DNA of 64,000 nt. It comes from Phycomyces nitens (lineage: Eukaryota; Mucoromycota; Mucoromycetes; Mucorales; Phycomycetaceae). The notes beneath the pieces were generated by a model. The model was given only the letters and a program-made list of their open reading frames with translations, had not been told where the DNA came from and did no database searches. Shown piece by piece: positions 48,678 through 60,667 of the stretch. The number at the start of each line of letters is the position of its first letter. Positions within the stretch are counted from its first letter, which is position 1. The translations under genes were made by a program, and so were the position numbers. The stretch covers positions 3,038,001 to 3,102,000 of the forward strand of contig JAHRBC010000003.1 of the NCBI GenBank assembly GCA_022702545.1, read 5' to 3'.

Positions 48678-50230
48678 ATGGTAAGCTTGATTTTATCAGC
48701 CATCTCGCGTCCTTACTCTTTTTACAGGAACAAGAATACGACGTCGTCATCCTCGGCACTGGTCTGACCGAGTGCATCCTCTCTGGCTTGCTCTCTGTCG
48801 ATGGCAAAAAGGTCCTGCACATGGACCGCAATGACTATTACGGAGCAGAGTCTGCATCCCTTAACCTCACCCAGGTAAGCTATCAATTCTACCTCAAGCC
48901 AGTCTAAACTATTTGTTTTCCAAAGCTTTACAAGAAGTTCAGACCCGGGCAGGAACCCCCGACCGAGTTGGGTAAGGACCGCGACTGGAACGTCGACCTG
49001 ATTCCCAAGTTTATGATGGCCAATGGTGAGATTGTCCGCTTCTTGACCCACACCGATGTCACCCGCTACCTGGAATTCAAGCAGATTGCTGGTTCCTTTG
49101 TATATCGCAGTGGAAAGATCTCCAAGGTTCCTTCCAACGAGATGGAGGCCTTGTCTTCTCCTCTGATGGGCATCTTTGAGAAGCGTCGCATGAAGAAGTT
49201 CTTTGAGTGGGCACACGCCTACAATGACCAGGATCCTTCCACATTCCAGGGCCTGAACCTGAACAATAACACCATGGCAGAGGTCTACAAGAAGTTTGGT
49301 CTCGAGACTGGCACCCAGGACTTTATCGGTAAGACAATTAGAGGGTTTATCAAGGGTGAAAAGCTGAGTCAATCGGAATATTTTAGGCCATGCCATGGCT
49401 CTTCATCTCGATGATAACTACTTGCAGCAGCCTGCCAAAGATACCATTGAGCGCATTCGTCTCTACACTGGCTCAGTTGTCCGTTATGGCAAGAGCCCTT
49501 ATATCTACCCTCTCTACGGTTTGGGCGATCTCCCTCAGGCATTTGCCAGGTAAGTCTGGCAGACAAAGATTTGGCCGAGTCTACAATCTAATCATGGATC
49601 ATTATATGACATAGATTGAGTGCTGTCTATGGTGGAACTTATATGTTAAACAAGGACATCTCAGAGATCGTCTATAATGAGAGCGGCGCTGTTGTGGGTG
49701 TGCGTTCTGGTGGTGAAGAAGTAAAGACCAAGCAGGTCATTTGCGATCCTTCATATGTGCCCACCAAGGTTCAGACAGTTGGATCTGTCGTACGCGCCAT
49801 CTGCATTCTCAACCACCCTATTCCCAACACTAGCGATATTGACTCTGTTCAGATCGTTATCCCCCAGAACCAGGTTGGTCGCAAACACGACGTTTATGTT
49901 GCCTGTGTAAGCTTTGCCCACATGGTCTGTGCAAAGGACTATTATCTTGCCATTGTATCCACAATTGTCGAGACCGATCAGCCCGAGCAGGAGATCGGCT
50001 CTGGTCTCAGCCTTCTTGGCCCCATTGTCGAGAAGTTTGTTTCCGTATCTCCTCTCCAGGTCCCCGTAGAGAATGGCAGCAAGGACCAGGTGTTTGTGTC
50101 GCGCTCCTATGATGCTACTTCTCACTTTGAAACCGTGTGTGAGGATGTACACGACTTATGGAAACGTGTCACAGGCGAGGAACTTGTCCTGAAGAAGAAG
50201 GACACTCAGGAGGAAGTCAATGCTGCCTAA
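48678..50230 (+). CDS. GDI1: Rab GDP-dissociation inhibitor (GDI)
   Basis: Extracts GDP-bound prenylated Rab GTPases from membranes and recycles them. Five exons: 48678-48680 (only the ATG), 48728-48874, 48926-49328, 49387-49549 and 49615-50230; 443 residues, the normal length. Domain blocks are textbook: [57 protein letters not shown] text, [18 protein letters not shown] (Rab-binding platform) and [20 protein letters not shown]. The C-terminal half has [14 protein letters not shown]. The start rests on a splice directly after ATG (atg|gtaagc ... acag|GAACAA); no other Met is available in frame before EQEYDVV. Confidence 0.96.
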
Positions 50231-50469
50231 GATCCCCACATTCCCCTCTATCCTTTCCTTTCTGTTTTATAAATTCACAACAAAACTGATCATTTGGTCA
50301 TTGTTTCAAAATATGTGCAAATAGCATTGTGTGTGTGACGTGTATCAATGCAACCGTCACGACATAGCTTCAACTTGTCTCCCACAGATATCAAAAGAGA
50401 CAACCACAAGTCAAACTCGAGTGAATTTTATCTTGATCTTATTATATACACATTTGACTTCTTGATAAT

Positions 50470-53450
50470 ATGGGATTCTCTTTACCTGATGGTTGGATTG
50501 AGCGCCTGGGAGATCATCCCATCTTTGATCAGCCCAGCCAGACACAGTCAAAAGCCCCTTTTCAACGCGATTCCACGTTCTTGAATAACCACCAGAAATG
50601 TGTGGCAATGACCAAAACAAATGACCTGATTGTCGCAGTCGACTCTCAGATCCGAATTCTCAATCTTAACCAGGTCAAACAATCCTGGCTAGAAGCAGCC
50701 CAAGCCAAAGAAAACACACCTCCTACTGATAAAGAATGGCTCTGGAAGGTCCCCTACAGAGTGAGTAGCGTCTGGAACATGTTATTCCTCGCCAAAATAA
50801 TAATAATAATAATATGTTGACCATATTTTCTTTCTTTATAGGTCTTGGACACGCCTGATATCAAATTCACCATTCAATCCATCACACCCAACGACAATGG
50901 ACGACTCTTGGCTGTAGCTGGTCTCACTTCGCTTGCCGTCATAGCATTGCCACGCGAAAGTCTTGGGGCTGTGGCCAAGGGAATTGACTGCAGACGTGAA
51001 CTTCATTGTCGCACAATGCGGGTTGGACGCCATTACTTTGACGAGGCCAACACACCGGTGCTCAAGATAGCTTGGCACCCTTTGAGTGAATTCCATTCAC
51101 ACTTGGTAGTCTTGGGTGGAGACAGCATGTTGAGGTATGTAGGTATAAGATCTTTTTTAAATATAATGAATAAATAAGAATCTTATGCTTTGTACAGAAT
51201 GTTTGACGTGAGCAAAGACATTGAAGAGGCCGAACAGTCGTTTGATCTTTCACCATTATCACGCAAGAAGCCTTCTAAATTCAGAGGATTTACGTTTGTT
51301 GAGGAAATGGGACCAGGAGAAGAAGCAGTTTCGTTTGCACTGGGAGGTGAAAGCACCAAGGATGGTGGCTGGGAGGCGTTTACAGTATATTTTGGACTGC
51401 GGAATGGCCATGTCTATGCTCTCTGTCCCGTTCTTCCTTACGCGAGGTAAGGCTCTGAATAATTGACAGGGGTATATGGTTGATGGGGCTCACAAATGGG
51501 TTTATCTATTTGCACAAAGTGTGGTCCAAAGAGAACATATGGAGACATTGGGATGCATTGCAGACGCAAAGATGAAGAAGATTTTAGCCGAGGGCGGAGA
51601 ATTCCAGCAGCTAGATGATGATCGTCAGTCTCTTTACTACCTTCAGCAACTGCACTATCAGTGGTTAGATGAGATGCTCAAGTCAACCGTAGCAGATCGC
51701 CACAACCATCCTTCGCTAGTAGATAGCTCCATGATCAACATCCAGAGCAACAAATGCTCGCTTCCCTTTACCGTCCAGCGCCAAGGACCTTTTATGGTTG
51801 GAAGAAATTCTGGTGATGTCTTTGGCGACAATGTCCAAGTTGGCGATATTCAGTTTATAAAGTCCAAGGCTTCTGATATCCTTGTCATGGCATGCACTGA
51901 TGGCTCTGTCCGTAACTTCTTGCTTGGAACTGAAATTGACCCTCAATGGCTGATGCCTGTTCAAAATAACCCTCGGTACCCATGGCAGGCCAAGGTAAAT
52001 CGATTAAATTATGATTATGATTTGTATCTTGTAATTACTTTACTCAATCTCTACAAATTGCTAGCTTGGTGAATTTCTCCGTAGTGCAGATGTCCTTCCA
52101 AAGATGTCTCTCTTTGAGAAAATTAGACTCAACAAGAATGTCCAGGAACACACTCGCATACATATAGTTGTGGATCCAATCTATCCTGACACATATTATG
52201 TCTATCATGATAGAGGTGTCCACATAGTATTAATGAAACAGTGGATTGACTTGTTGGCCCAGATCAATTCGTCCTATTTAAATGGCACCAATCAGGAAGA
52301 TGTAGAAGACGCTCTCCAAGCATGGGCATCAAAGAAGAATGGATCTAGCACCAGATGCTTGATTGACTCTTCTCCTTATCAAAGAGGGTAATTCCATACA
52401 TGATGTAGACATGGAGATACACTAACCACCTTTCACGACAGAGAGTCTGTGCCCATCATTGGCCTGTGTGTTGTTACTGATATTTACCTATCCCACTGTC
52501 TGTTCGCTCTCTCTAAAACCTACAGCCTATTGAGCGTGGAAGTTGGCAACCGTCGTTTAGTTAGCATTGAAAAGGGATCTCCGCTCTCCAAGGCGGTTGA
52601 AAGTCAGCTTGAAGACGTTGTCAAGGACAAAAATGGAGAAGACTTTAATTGTATTTTATCCTTACCACCCTTTGAGGTTCCAAAGTCTCTCCAGGCATTG
52701 CAACAACTCCCTAACCAATCAAAGGTTGTGATTCCTGCTTCTATGGGAGGCAACAAGGAGATCATTGTAAACGAGGAGACCCTTCGATTCTTTAACAAGA
52801 GTGCCGAGAAAATCCAGACTGACATTCATACTATTATCAATGCAGGCAAGGAGACCGAGAGAAGACTGGCAATGCAAAAGATTGAGTTGCGCCAACAGGC
52901 TGTCATGGCCCAAGTGCTCAATAAGAAGCTGGGTGAAATTCAGGAAAAGATGGACAATGTGCGCAACAGCCAACTCGATGAGGCTATGAAGAGATATACA
53001 AAACTCTCGATGCGCCTCGACAGTATTCTCGCTCATAATATAATGTCTTATCAGCCAGAACGGTCTGAAGAAGAGAAGCAGCTTTTGCAGGAATTGAGAA
53101 AGGATCGCAAAAAGGTTGAAGGCAAGAATGGATTCCTTGTCCGTATAGACAGAGTAAGCACAACACAATTGCAATCCCAACACGTTACTGACAAGGATTG
53201 TAGCTGTCAAAGGATATCAATAAGTTGAAGGAAAAGGTGCCTCAAAAGAAATTGGAACACCCTAGCCATTACCAAGGTGCCTTGTCTTCAACACAGGTTA
53301 CCAGCCTGAAGCATGCTTTGAGTGTTCAGTAAGTAGTTGATAACAAATGAGCTGAGCAATACATTGACATTTTATATCTCAAGGGGTCAACATATGACTG
53401 ACATGATTGAAAGAGCCGAAAGCCTGAAGAAGAAGCTCGCCACCGTCTAA
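50470..53450 (+). CDS. NUP82: Nucleoporin Nup82/Nup88
   Basis: Cytoplasmic-side nuclear pore component needed for mRNA export. The N-terminal two-thirds form a beta-propeller: MGFSLPDGWIERLGDHPIFD, then LLAVAGLTSLAVIALPR, WHPLSEFHSHLVVLGGDSML and ILVMACTDGSVRNFLLGTEI. The last 250 residues form a coiled coil (RRLAMQKIELRQQAVMAQVL, NKKLGEIQEKMDNVRNSQLD), and the gene ends RAESLKKKLATV. This propeller-plus-coil order and DGSVRNFLLG fit Nup82/Nup88. There are at least seven introns, near 50760-50841, 51136-51197, 51448-51470, 51995-52065, 52389-52440, 53153-53203 and 53330-53385. Not every junction was resolved, notably those around 51450 and 52070. It would bind Nup159/Nup214 partners. Confidence 0.88.
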
Positions 53451-54802
53451 TTTCCTACTAGTGCCCTCTCTCATCTCTTTAGCTCTCCCTCCTATCCACA
53501 AGTTTATTTCGTCGTATCTTTTTTTTATGTTTTGTAGCAAACGTAAGATTGGCTTCCAAGTCATATTTACAAGAAATAACACAATATCTACACAAGTGCA
53601 ATTATTGAATATGATTCTGATTTGGTCCATCTTTGCAGTATACCTTATCCAGCATTGGTTATAGGGAGTGAGAGTATTGGTTTTGTCATGTCTGTCCAGA
53701 ACATCCATGCTAATTCCATGAATTTAACCACAAGTTGTTGAGTCTTTCTTGAGTACCACAGGATTTCTTTTCTTAAAGGTTTATGAAAAACAAATGGTAC
53801 CAAAGGGAAACAACAATAATTATATTCACTCTCTTTGTTTTATTAAAGTATTTTGGTGTATAACCAGGAATCAGTGTTCAATTGCTATTATTGAATTTGT
53901 CGATTAGTCTGTAAGCGCTGCTACGAGGTATACCGGATTACTCTGCTGCTTGTGTTACTGACAACCCTTGTTGGATTATTCAAATAAACCTTTTAATTTG
54001 GTCTTGTTCATATCTCTTCTTCTTCAAGGTTATAATTAACAAGTCCATTTTTCTTTAGAATTAAATGAAAAAGAGTTTCAATTGATAATATGATTTTGTC
54101 TAAAAAACCTCAAGTTGTCTCAATCTAATAAAAACACGTTTATTATAAGATTAGGATGAGACTATTTGCACCATTCTTCGGAGACCAAATAATAATTTAA
54201 TTATTTCTTTTTTATTCTCAGGGAAAATTTCAAGGACTTTCTTTTTTTGTCCAGCGAATTTAGACAGTCACACACAGCACCTTTTTTTTTAAAAAAAAAA
54301 AACATAAATAGACCGACCAAAGGTGAACATTCTTATCTTCTTAACCCTGCTACCGCCGTTCTTTGCTGTACAAAATGTTGACAAAGCGGTTCTTTCTCGA
54401 AAACAAAAGAACAGGGAATAATGAAAAGCCAAAATAATCACTGAGGATGATTATCAGTTCATCCAAGGCTTCATGATTTGGCAATATTTTCCATAATAAT
54501 AATAATAATTATATTATAAATAAATAAATGAAAAATATAAAGAATACACATAAAATGTCAATTCAAGTGCTTGTGTTACAGATTTCGAAGAAATGATGAC
54601 ATTGTTGCTTAGCCATCTTATTATAATAAACACAAAACTCAATTCAAGACGCAGAAAATGTTCCTTGAAGCCTTTCTCTTTCTTTTTGATTCATTTGATA
54701 AATGATTGATACACTTCCAAAGAGAGGTAGATTACTCAATCAAAAAATAAAATTTAAAAAAGACGCTTAAACGGATCATAAAATATAGAACCAACGAGGG
54801 CC
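53451..54802. other. Intergenic region with a transposase relic
   Basis: AT-rich DNA after the nucleoporin gene. A clear broken helix-turn-helix transposase segment sits at 53848-54024 (separate entry). A 109-codon minus frame at 53379-53708 is not supported. A TAA/ATA-rich run lies near 54497-54530. Confidence 0.6.
53848..54024 (-). pseudogene. Degenerate Tc1/mariner-type transposase N-terminus (HTH)
   Basis: One minus-strand frame reads KKKRYEQDQIKRFI, stop, IIQQGLSVTQAAE, stop, SGIPRSSAYRLIDKFNNSN, stop, TLIPGYTPKY. This matches the homeodomain-like helix-turn-helix that opens Mucoromycota Tc1/mariner transposases. The three stops (TGA at 53980-53982, TAA at 53938-53940, TGA at 53878-53880) are spaced in the same frame, so this is one decayed exon and not chance. 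No DDE domain or terminal inverted repeats were recognised beside it. It is inactive. Confidence 0.6.
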
Positions 54803-56577
54803 ATGTTTCCGCGTGAAAAGAAAACTCTCGATTATGTTTGGGAATATATCTTGGACCAATGTTCCTGGCCAGAAGTCTTGCGATGGAAGGGATCGGTAAT
54901 CTCGATCACCACCAATCCCCCAAAAAAAAGCATACTAATATCTCATAGGTCTTGGTCCCAACATTGCCTGGTGTGTTTGGCATGACCCTTTTTGCCTGTC
55001 TCATATGCATCTGCCACGTCCAACTCAACTTCTTTATCAGTATTCCCGTGTCTGTCTGTAAGTTTGGGCGCGTTTGCTGAGCAAGTTTATTTATTTGTTA
55101 CAGTGGGAACTGTGTCTGTCGCACTTGGTTTGCTTTTGGCGTTCCGTGTGAATACTGCATACGATCGTTATTGGGAAGGACGTAAATTGGTCCAGACAGT
55201 GATTGCCACCATCCGTAACCTTACCAGGCAGGTCTGGATTAATATCCCCGAAGAGACGGACCAAGACCATCGCGAAAAGATGCGTTGTATCAAACTGATC
55301 CTGGCCTTCATGGTCGCAACAAAGCATCATCTCAGACACGAATATGGCATTGATTATTATGATTGTAAGCAAAAACAGAGGTTAGGGGATATATATATAT
55401 ATATTTGACACGTTATGTAGTGGAAGTACTCCTGCCTCCGAACTGGACTCCGTGCAGTGTCAATCACGCCCATGATACGAACGAGCCCGTGAAAAAGACT
55501 GTCAAGGATCTCAACCTCACTCCATTTGCCAAGCGAGCCCTAGCCAAAGCTGGTGCCCTTCCGTTTGTTATCTCACTTCACAACAGCGTCAAGCCTCCAA
55601 ACCACGATGAACCTATGGAGGCAGACGACCCCATCGATATCATGAATGCCCGTCGTAGTGAACTAGTCGAAAGGTTTCCAGAGGCTGGACTTGAGGAGAT
55701 TTCCTGTGCAGATCTCAAATTGGCTGCGGCTGGTAAGGGCCGCGAGTTGACTTTGCAAGAACAGGACTTTAACCGTTCGGGAAGATTGGTCATAAATCGA
55801 GATGAGGAATCCCAGCTGGAAGGACGACATGATGAGGATGAGGGCCATGATGATTCATCAGTTGTTCCAGACTCTGACCAGCACACCGTAAGAGCAAGTT
55901 CATCAAATGAAGACGTTCATGAAGGGCGTCATAAGCACCATTTCAGCAACCTTAGACGCCGTCTCAAACCAAAGAGAATGTTCTCTAGCCCTGAAGACTT
56001 GCCATATCATGGAGATTCAGATATATCGCTACCCATTGAAATCCTGTTTAAAATTGCACTCTATATCAACCAGGCAAAGGCTGCCGAAAAGATTGAATCG
56101 AGTTTTGTGGCTGTTACGACCTCCTCGCTGGATACCCTTACGAACTCCCTGACTGCATTTGAGCGCATTGTCCATACCCCTATCCCAAAGGCCTACAATA
56201 TCCACTTGTAAGTTGGTTTATCAGAGTGTTTTATAAACTAACCTCTCTACAGGAAACAAGGAGTCCTTTTATACATCTTCTTTTTGCCATTTGCACTGGT
56301 TGAGTCCATCGGCTGGCTTGCCGCTCCTGTTGTTGCACTTGTATCCTTTACACTATTTGGAATTGAAGCTATTGGTGCTGAGATTGAAAATCCATGTAAG
56401 TATTGCCATATCCTCAGCCATGATTGATGGACTTTAATAACTGTTTATTCTATAGTTGGTTACGATGAAAACGACTTGCCGTTGAACCGTTATTGCGAAG
56501 ACCTAAAAAAGGAGGTTGAATATATCATTTACCATATTCCCAGCAAGTCTAGCAGCATTTTACTTGATGGTCGGTAA
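54803..56577 (+). CDS. Bestrophin/UPF0187-type anion channel
   Basis: Fungal members of this bestrophin-related family are membrane anion channels. It opens MFPREKKTLDYVWEYILDQC. After a phase-0 intron comes the first span VLVPTLPGVFGMTLFACLIC, then across a second intron LGTVSVALGLLLAFRVNTAY followed by DRYWEGRKL, the family signature. Then VIATIRNLTRQVW and FMVATKHHLRHEYG. A long hydrophilic insert of about 150 residues follows, acidic and His/Ser-rich (EGRHDEDEGHDDSSV, RRRLKPKRMFSSPED). The C-terminal part resumes with LPIEILFKIALYINQAKAAE, then IPKAYNIHLKQGVLLYIFFL and GIEAIGAEIENPFGYDENDL, another strong bestrophin motif, ending LLDGR. At least five introns. Confidence 0.9.
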
Positions 56578-56715
56578 GCCGTCAGAGATATGCCGTAACC
56601 CAAAAATGGCAACAATTAAAATAAATAAAAACATTTCCAAAATTAGAAGATAAACCCTTTTTATTATAATACATGTGCACAATACTTTTCTTCTTCTTTT
56701 TTTTTTCTGCCTAAT

Positions 56716-57026
56716 ATGAGTAAAGTTACAATAGACTCTCCAGATCTTATAAATGACCCTGGATTCGACATTACCAATCTACCTGAATCCTTCAACAAGT
56801 TCCTTACAGACAATCACATTGATCCACGAATCTACACAGTCACGAATCTTCCTCGCTTCGTACGATGGAACACTCATTTCGACCAGGCCTTGCTGCCAAC
56901 TCTTGATCAGCTATGCGATCAACTAAAGACACCTAATGTATGGAAGGTCCAGGGTCTCGAGGGCTTTTTTGGATTTAATTTGCTAAAGGATGGTCCTCGT
57001 TTGTTTGATATTCCTGCGTAGGTAGC

Positions 57027-57072
<46 letters not shown>

Positions 57073-58148
57073 GATCCTTGTTTTTTTAATGACTTTATTT
57101 TTTTCACAGATACAAGAATCACTCTCTGTTTGGAATTGACTTGAGTTCTGCTGTGGCTGTCGAAGCACTGTCAATCGAACAAGACGACCATGTTCTGGAT
57201 GTCTGTTGTGCACCTGGAGCCAAACTGTGCATGATTGCCAATATCATTGGTCAAAAGGGAACAGGCACCGTGACAGGTGTTGATCTGGCTTCCCACAGAC
57301 TGGCCACCTGTCAGTCTCTGTTGAAAAAGTATCGGGTTGGTGAACGAGCACGCCTGTTTGCAGCTGATGGAACGACATTTAATATACCTGCTCCATCTCG
57401 TCTGGGAAGTGTGGTGCTTGGTCAAAAGGCCGAAGAGGGCCGGCCAGCAAAGCGAAGAAAGACTCAGAAAAAGGCCGGGAACGTCAACCCATTCTGGGCT
57501 CCTAGAATGTTGCGTTTTGATGATATGTGTGCGGATCGATTATATGACAAGGTATGGTCTCTTAAATGATGTGTCAAAGTACTTAGATTCAGAATAGGTA
57601 CTTGTCGATGCCGAATGCACACACGATGGATCGATTAGCCATATAATCAAGGTGATACTTAACCTTGGATATCCAAGTGTTTATTAATCTGGTTTACAGT
57701 ATGAAAAGTGGGGCTGGGATGCGTTTGAAAAGAACTTTATGGATAAGGAGCGGTTGGCGACCATTTGTGAATTGCAGGTAATTTGATCATACCATAAATA
57801 TCCTACACTTGCTAAGCCTGCACTTAGCGCAATTTGATGAAACAAGGCTGGGCAATGTTGAAAGATGATGGCCTTATGGTCTATAGTACCTGCTCTCTTA
57901 CTGTCAAACAAAACGAAGATAATGTTGCTTGGTTCTTGGCCCATTATCCAGACGCAGTGTTGGAGAATGTGCCATGCGTCGAGAAACTGGATATCAAACT
58001 TGCAACGATCAGATCCACTAATGTCAAAGAAGCAACGCCTGCGATCCAGGATGCGATACAGAAATCGTGTGTCCGCTTTGATCCTCTTACAAGTCGTACA
58101 AGTGGGTTCTTCCTTGCGAGATTCAGGAAATCTTCAGCATTAGAATAA
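56716..58148 (+). CDS. NOL1/NOP2/Sun (NSUN)-type RNA cytosine-C5 methyltransferase
   Basis: SAM-dependent RNA m5C methyltransferase fold. N-terminal region LPESFNKFLTDNHIDPRIYT then WKVQGLEGFFGFN. The methyltransferase core reads SSAVAVEALSIEQDDHVLDV followed by CCAPGAKLCMIANI (motif I). Motif IV is VLVDAECTHDGSISHIIK and motif VI is MVYSTCSLTVKQNEDNVAWF. Catalytic Cys residues are present in both motifs, although motif IV lacks the usual Pro-Cys-Ser/Thr-Gly form. The end is SGFFLARFRKSSALE. A basic insert (RPAKRRKTQKK) may be a nuclear localisation signal. Five exons, with an (ATT)n-expanded first intron. Target RNA is unknown; it does not look like Nop2, which is longer and has a DPPCSG motif. 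Confidence 0.86.
57030..57072 (+). repeat. (ATT)n microsatellite in intron 1 of NSUN gene
   Basis: About fourteen perfect ATT units inside the first intron, followed by a T-rich stretch before the acceptor at about 57109. Confidence 0.95.
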
Positions 58149-58282
58149 ACAAGCTTAGTCAGAACACTCTTTGTTGTTTATATCCCCAACAAATATATAT
58201 ATAAAAATAAAGCATAAAAGCAGCTTTGAACATCTTTTTTATTTATTTATATTTATCTTGTGAGCAGAAACGTCTTTAAAGC

Positions 58283-60667
58283 ATGATAGAGGGTAATATC
58301 AAAAGAGCGTCTCAAAATACTAATACACACAGCCATAGAATCCGCGGGCTACGACACTGGAATTATCACAGGTAACCTCACCAGCCATCTTGAACCCACA
58401 TTTGGCTCATTCAGCTTGGATTAGTCAGTGACACATCATCTGTTAATCCTAAACTTGACAAAAGTGGTCCTCTTTTGGTGGAGATTCTGGAAGATGCCAA
58501 AAAATATTGCGTGTGTCAAACTGCCATTGTACCTGATGATGTTGATCTGATTCAAAAGCATGTCCGACATTATGCAGACGAGCTCAAACTTGATCTCATT
58601 GTCATTACAGGTGGTACTGGATTTTCTGAAAGAGATACTACCCCAGAGGTACATATTAAACAGGCACAAACCCCATAAAAAAGTATTTACCATGTTTCAA
58701 CGCAGGCCATTATCCCTTTGCTGACACGTCAAACCCCTGGCATCACCCACTTGCTACTGTCAAGCTCACTTGCAATCACACCCTTTGCCGCCCTTTCTCG
58801 CCCCGTTACAGGCATACGTAAAAACACATTGATCATCACACTTCCAGGTAGTCCAAAGGCATGCAAGGAAAACATGGCTGCTATTATCAACGTCCTTCCT
58901 CATGGTCTGGATCTTATCCGAGGCGAACCAGTAACCATGTTGCATTCCAAGATCCAGAAAGATGGAAATGAAAAGACAAGTGCTCATAAAAATAAACACC
59001 ATCTTTTTCATACATGCACACACGACCATGATGAACCTGGACATGCAAGTCAAACAGGCCTTTCCAGAGATCTGGAGTTGGCAGGCAAGTCTTTAATTCG
59101 AGGATAAATCATACATCTAACCGTTCCATGGTTTACTCTGCCCAGTTCCCGAGCGTGCTCGTTCTTCTCCTTATCCCATGGTGACAGTGTCCGAGGCACA
59201 GGCCATAATTGCCACCTTTTCTCTTCCTATAGGAACAGTTAGCTGTAAACTTGGGGTTGATATGGTTGGAAGAGTTCTGGCAGAGGATCTTACGGCCCTT
59301 GAGAATGTTCCGGGCTATCGAGCTTCTGTTATGGATGGATATGCTGTACACGGTAATCTGATTGGATTTTTGGTCGCTTTTGGGAGCAAATCGACTTGCT
59401 AATCTATTAATTTGATGAATAGTGGAAGATGGACCAGGAACCTACAAAGTCGGATCAATATCCTTGGCTGCTCCCACCACAGGCCTAAACACTCTCCAGC
59501 GTGGACAGGTGTCTCGTGTTTCGACTGGCGGCCCTATTCCCCCGGGTGCCAATGCGGTCGTGATGGTAGAAGACACTCGATTGGTAAAGACCTCTGAGGA
59601 CGGGAGACAAGAAGAGACAGTTGAGATCCTCGTCCAGGCCAAAAAAGGCGAAAATATCCGTGAAATTGGCAGCGATTGTACGGTTGGGGATTCTGTTGCA
59701 AAAAGGGGTCAAGTCATATCAAACATGGGCGGAGAACTTGGATTATTTGCCTCTGTGGGAATTTCATCGGCACATGTTTATGGGGAGCCTGTTGTGGCCA
59801 TAATGTCATCAGGAAACGAGTTGCGTGAAGCTTTTGATGATAATGGGCCTTTGGCCGAGGGACAAGTTCGAGATTCCAATCGCATTACTCTGTCTGCAGC
59901 GGTGACAAGTGCAGGGTTTGATGTATTTGATATCGGGATCGTAAAGGATTCAGTAGAGTCTATAAAGAATGGCATTTCTACTGCACTAGAAGAGGCCGAT
60001 GTGATTATAACTACAGGAGGTGTTTCCATGGGTGAAGCTGATTATATGAAGCCTATTCTCGAGCAGAAGCTTAATGCCAAGATTCATTTTGGCCGTGTCC
60101 TTATGAAACCAGGGTAGGTTGGATCTTATTTCTAAACACCAACCAAGTTGCTCACGTCAAAATTCTGCCACAGAAAACCAACAACATTTGCGACCATCAA
60201 ACATGAAAACGGAAAGGAAAAGCTGGTTTTTGCACTACCAGGAAATCCAGTCTCTGCGGCTGTTTCCTTTCATCTTTTTGTTCTTCCAGCACTACGTCGG
60301 ATTTCTGGCCACCCGCGTCCCGAGAATGTCTGTCTTTCTGTAAAAGTATGTATTCGCAATTGACCCCAGTGAACTTTAATGAAGTGTTCATTGAAAGTTT
60401 GTAAGTTTATTCATTTATCATGACTAATAATCTTGGTAGATTTCTCAAGACATCGAGTTAGATGGCCGCCCAGAATACCATAGAGCTCGAGTCTATGTGT
60501 CTGGCAGTGATATAATCGCAGAATCCACTGGAAACCAACAGAGTAGCCGTATGTTGAGTCTATTAGCAGGAAATGGTCTTCTCGAACTTCCTGCGCGATC
60601 AGACACTTTGAAGAAACTTAAAAAAGGATCTATTGTGAAATGCATTATGCTTGGACCACTCTATTAA
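58283..60667 (+). CDS. cnxE: Gephyrin-type molybdenum cofactor biosynthesis protein (MogA-MoeA fusion)
   Basis: Catalyses adenylation of molybdopterin (MogA part) and Mo insertion (MoeA part). The short first exon 58283-58292 (MIEG-phase) splices over a 47-nt intron to [13 protein letters not shown], then another intron gives [20 protein letters not shown]. MogA domain: [20 protein letters not shown] and [19 protein letters not shown] linker with His/Lys-rich text ([20 protein letters not shown]) joins to Moe[58 protein letters not shown] and [18 protein letters not shown]. It ends [11 protein letters not shown]. The order (G domain then E domain) is that of gephyrin and fungal CnxE, opposite to plant Cnx1. 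About seven introns. It supports nitrate reductase and other Mo enzymes. Confidence 0.93.

Noticed and set aside
53379..53708. Minus-strand 109-codon frame next to the transposase relic
   Set aside because: I tested it as the DDE part of the Tc1-like relic, but no DDE block or conserved spacing is visible, and its end overlaps the nucleoporin 3' exon.
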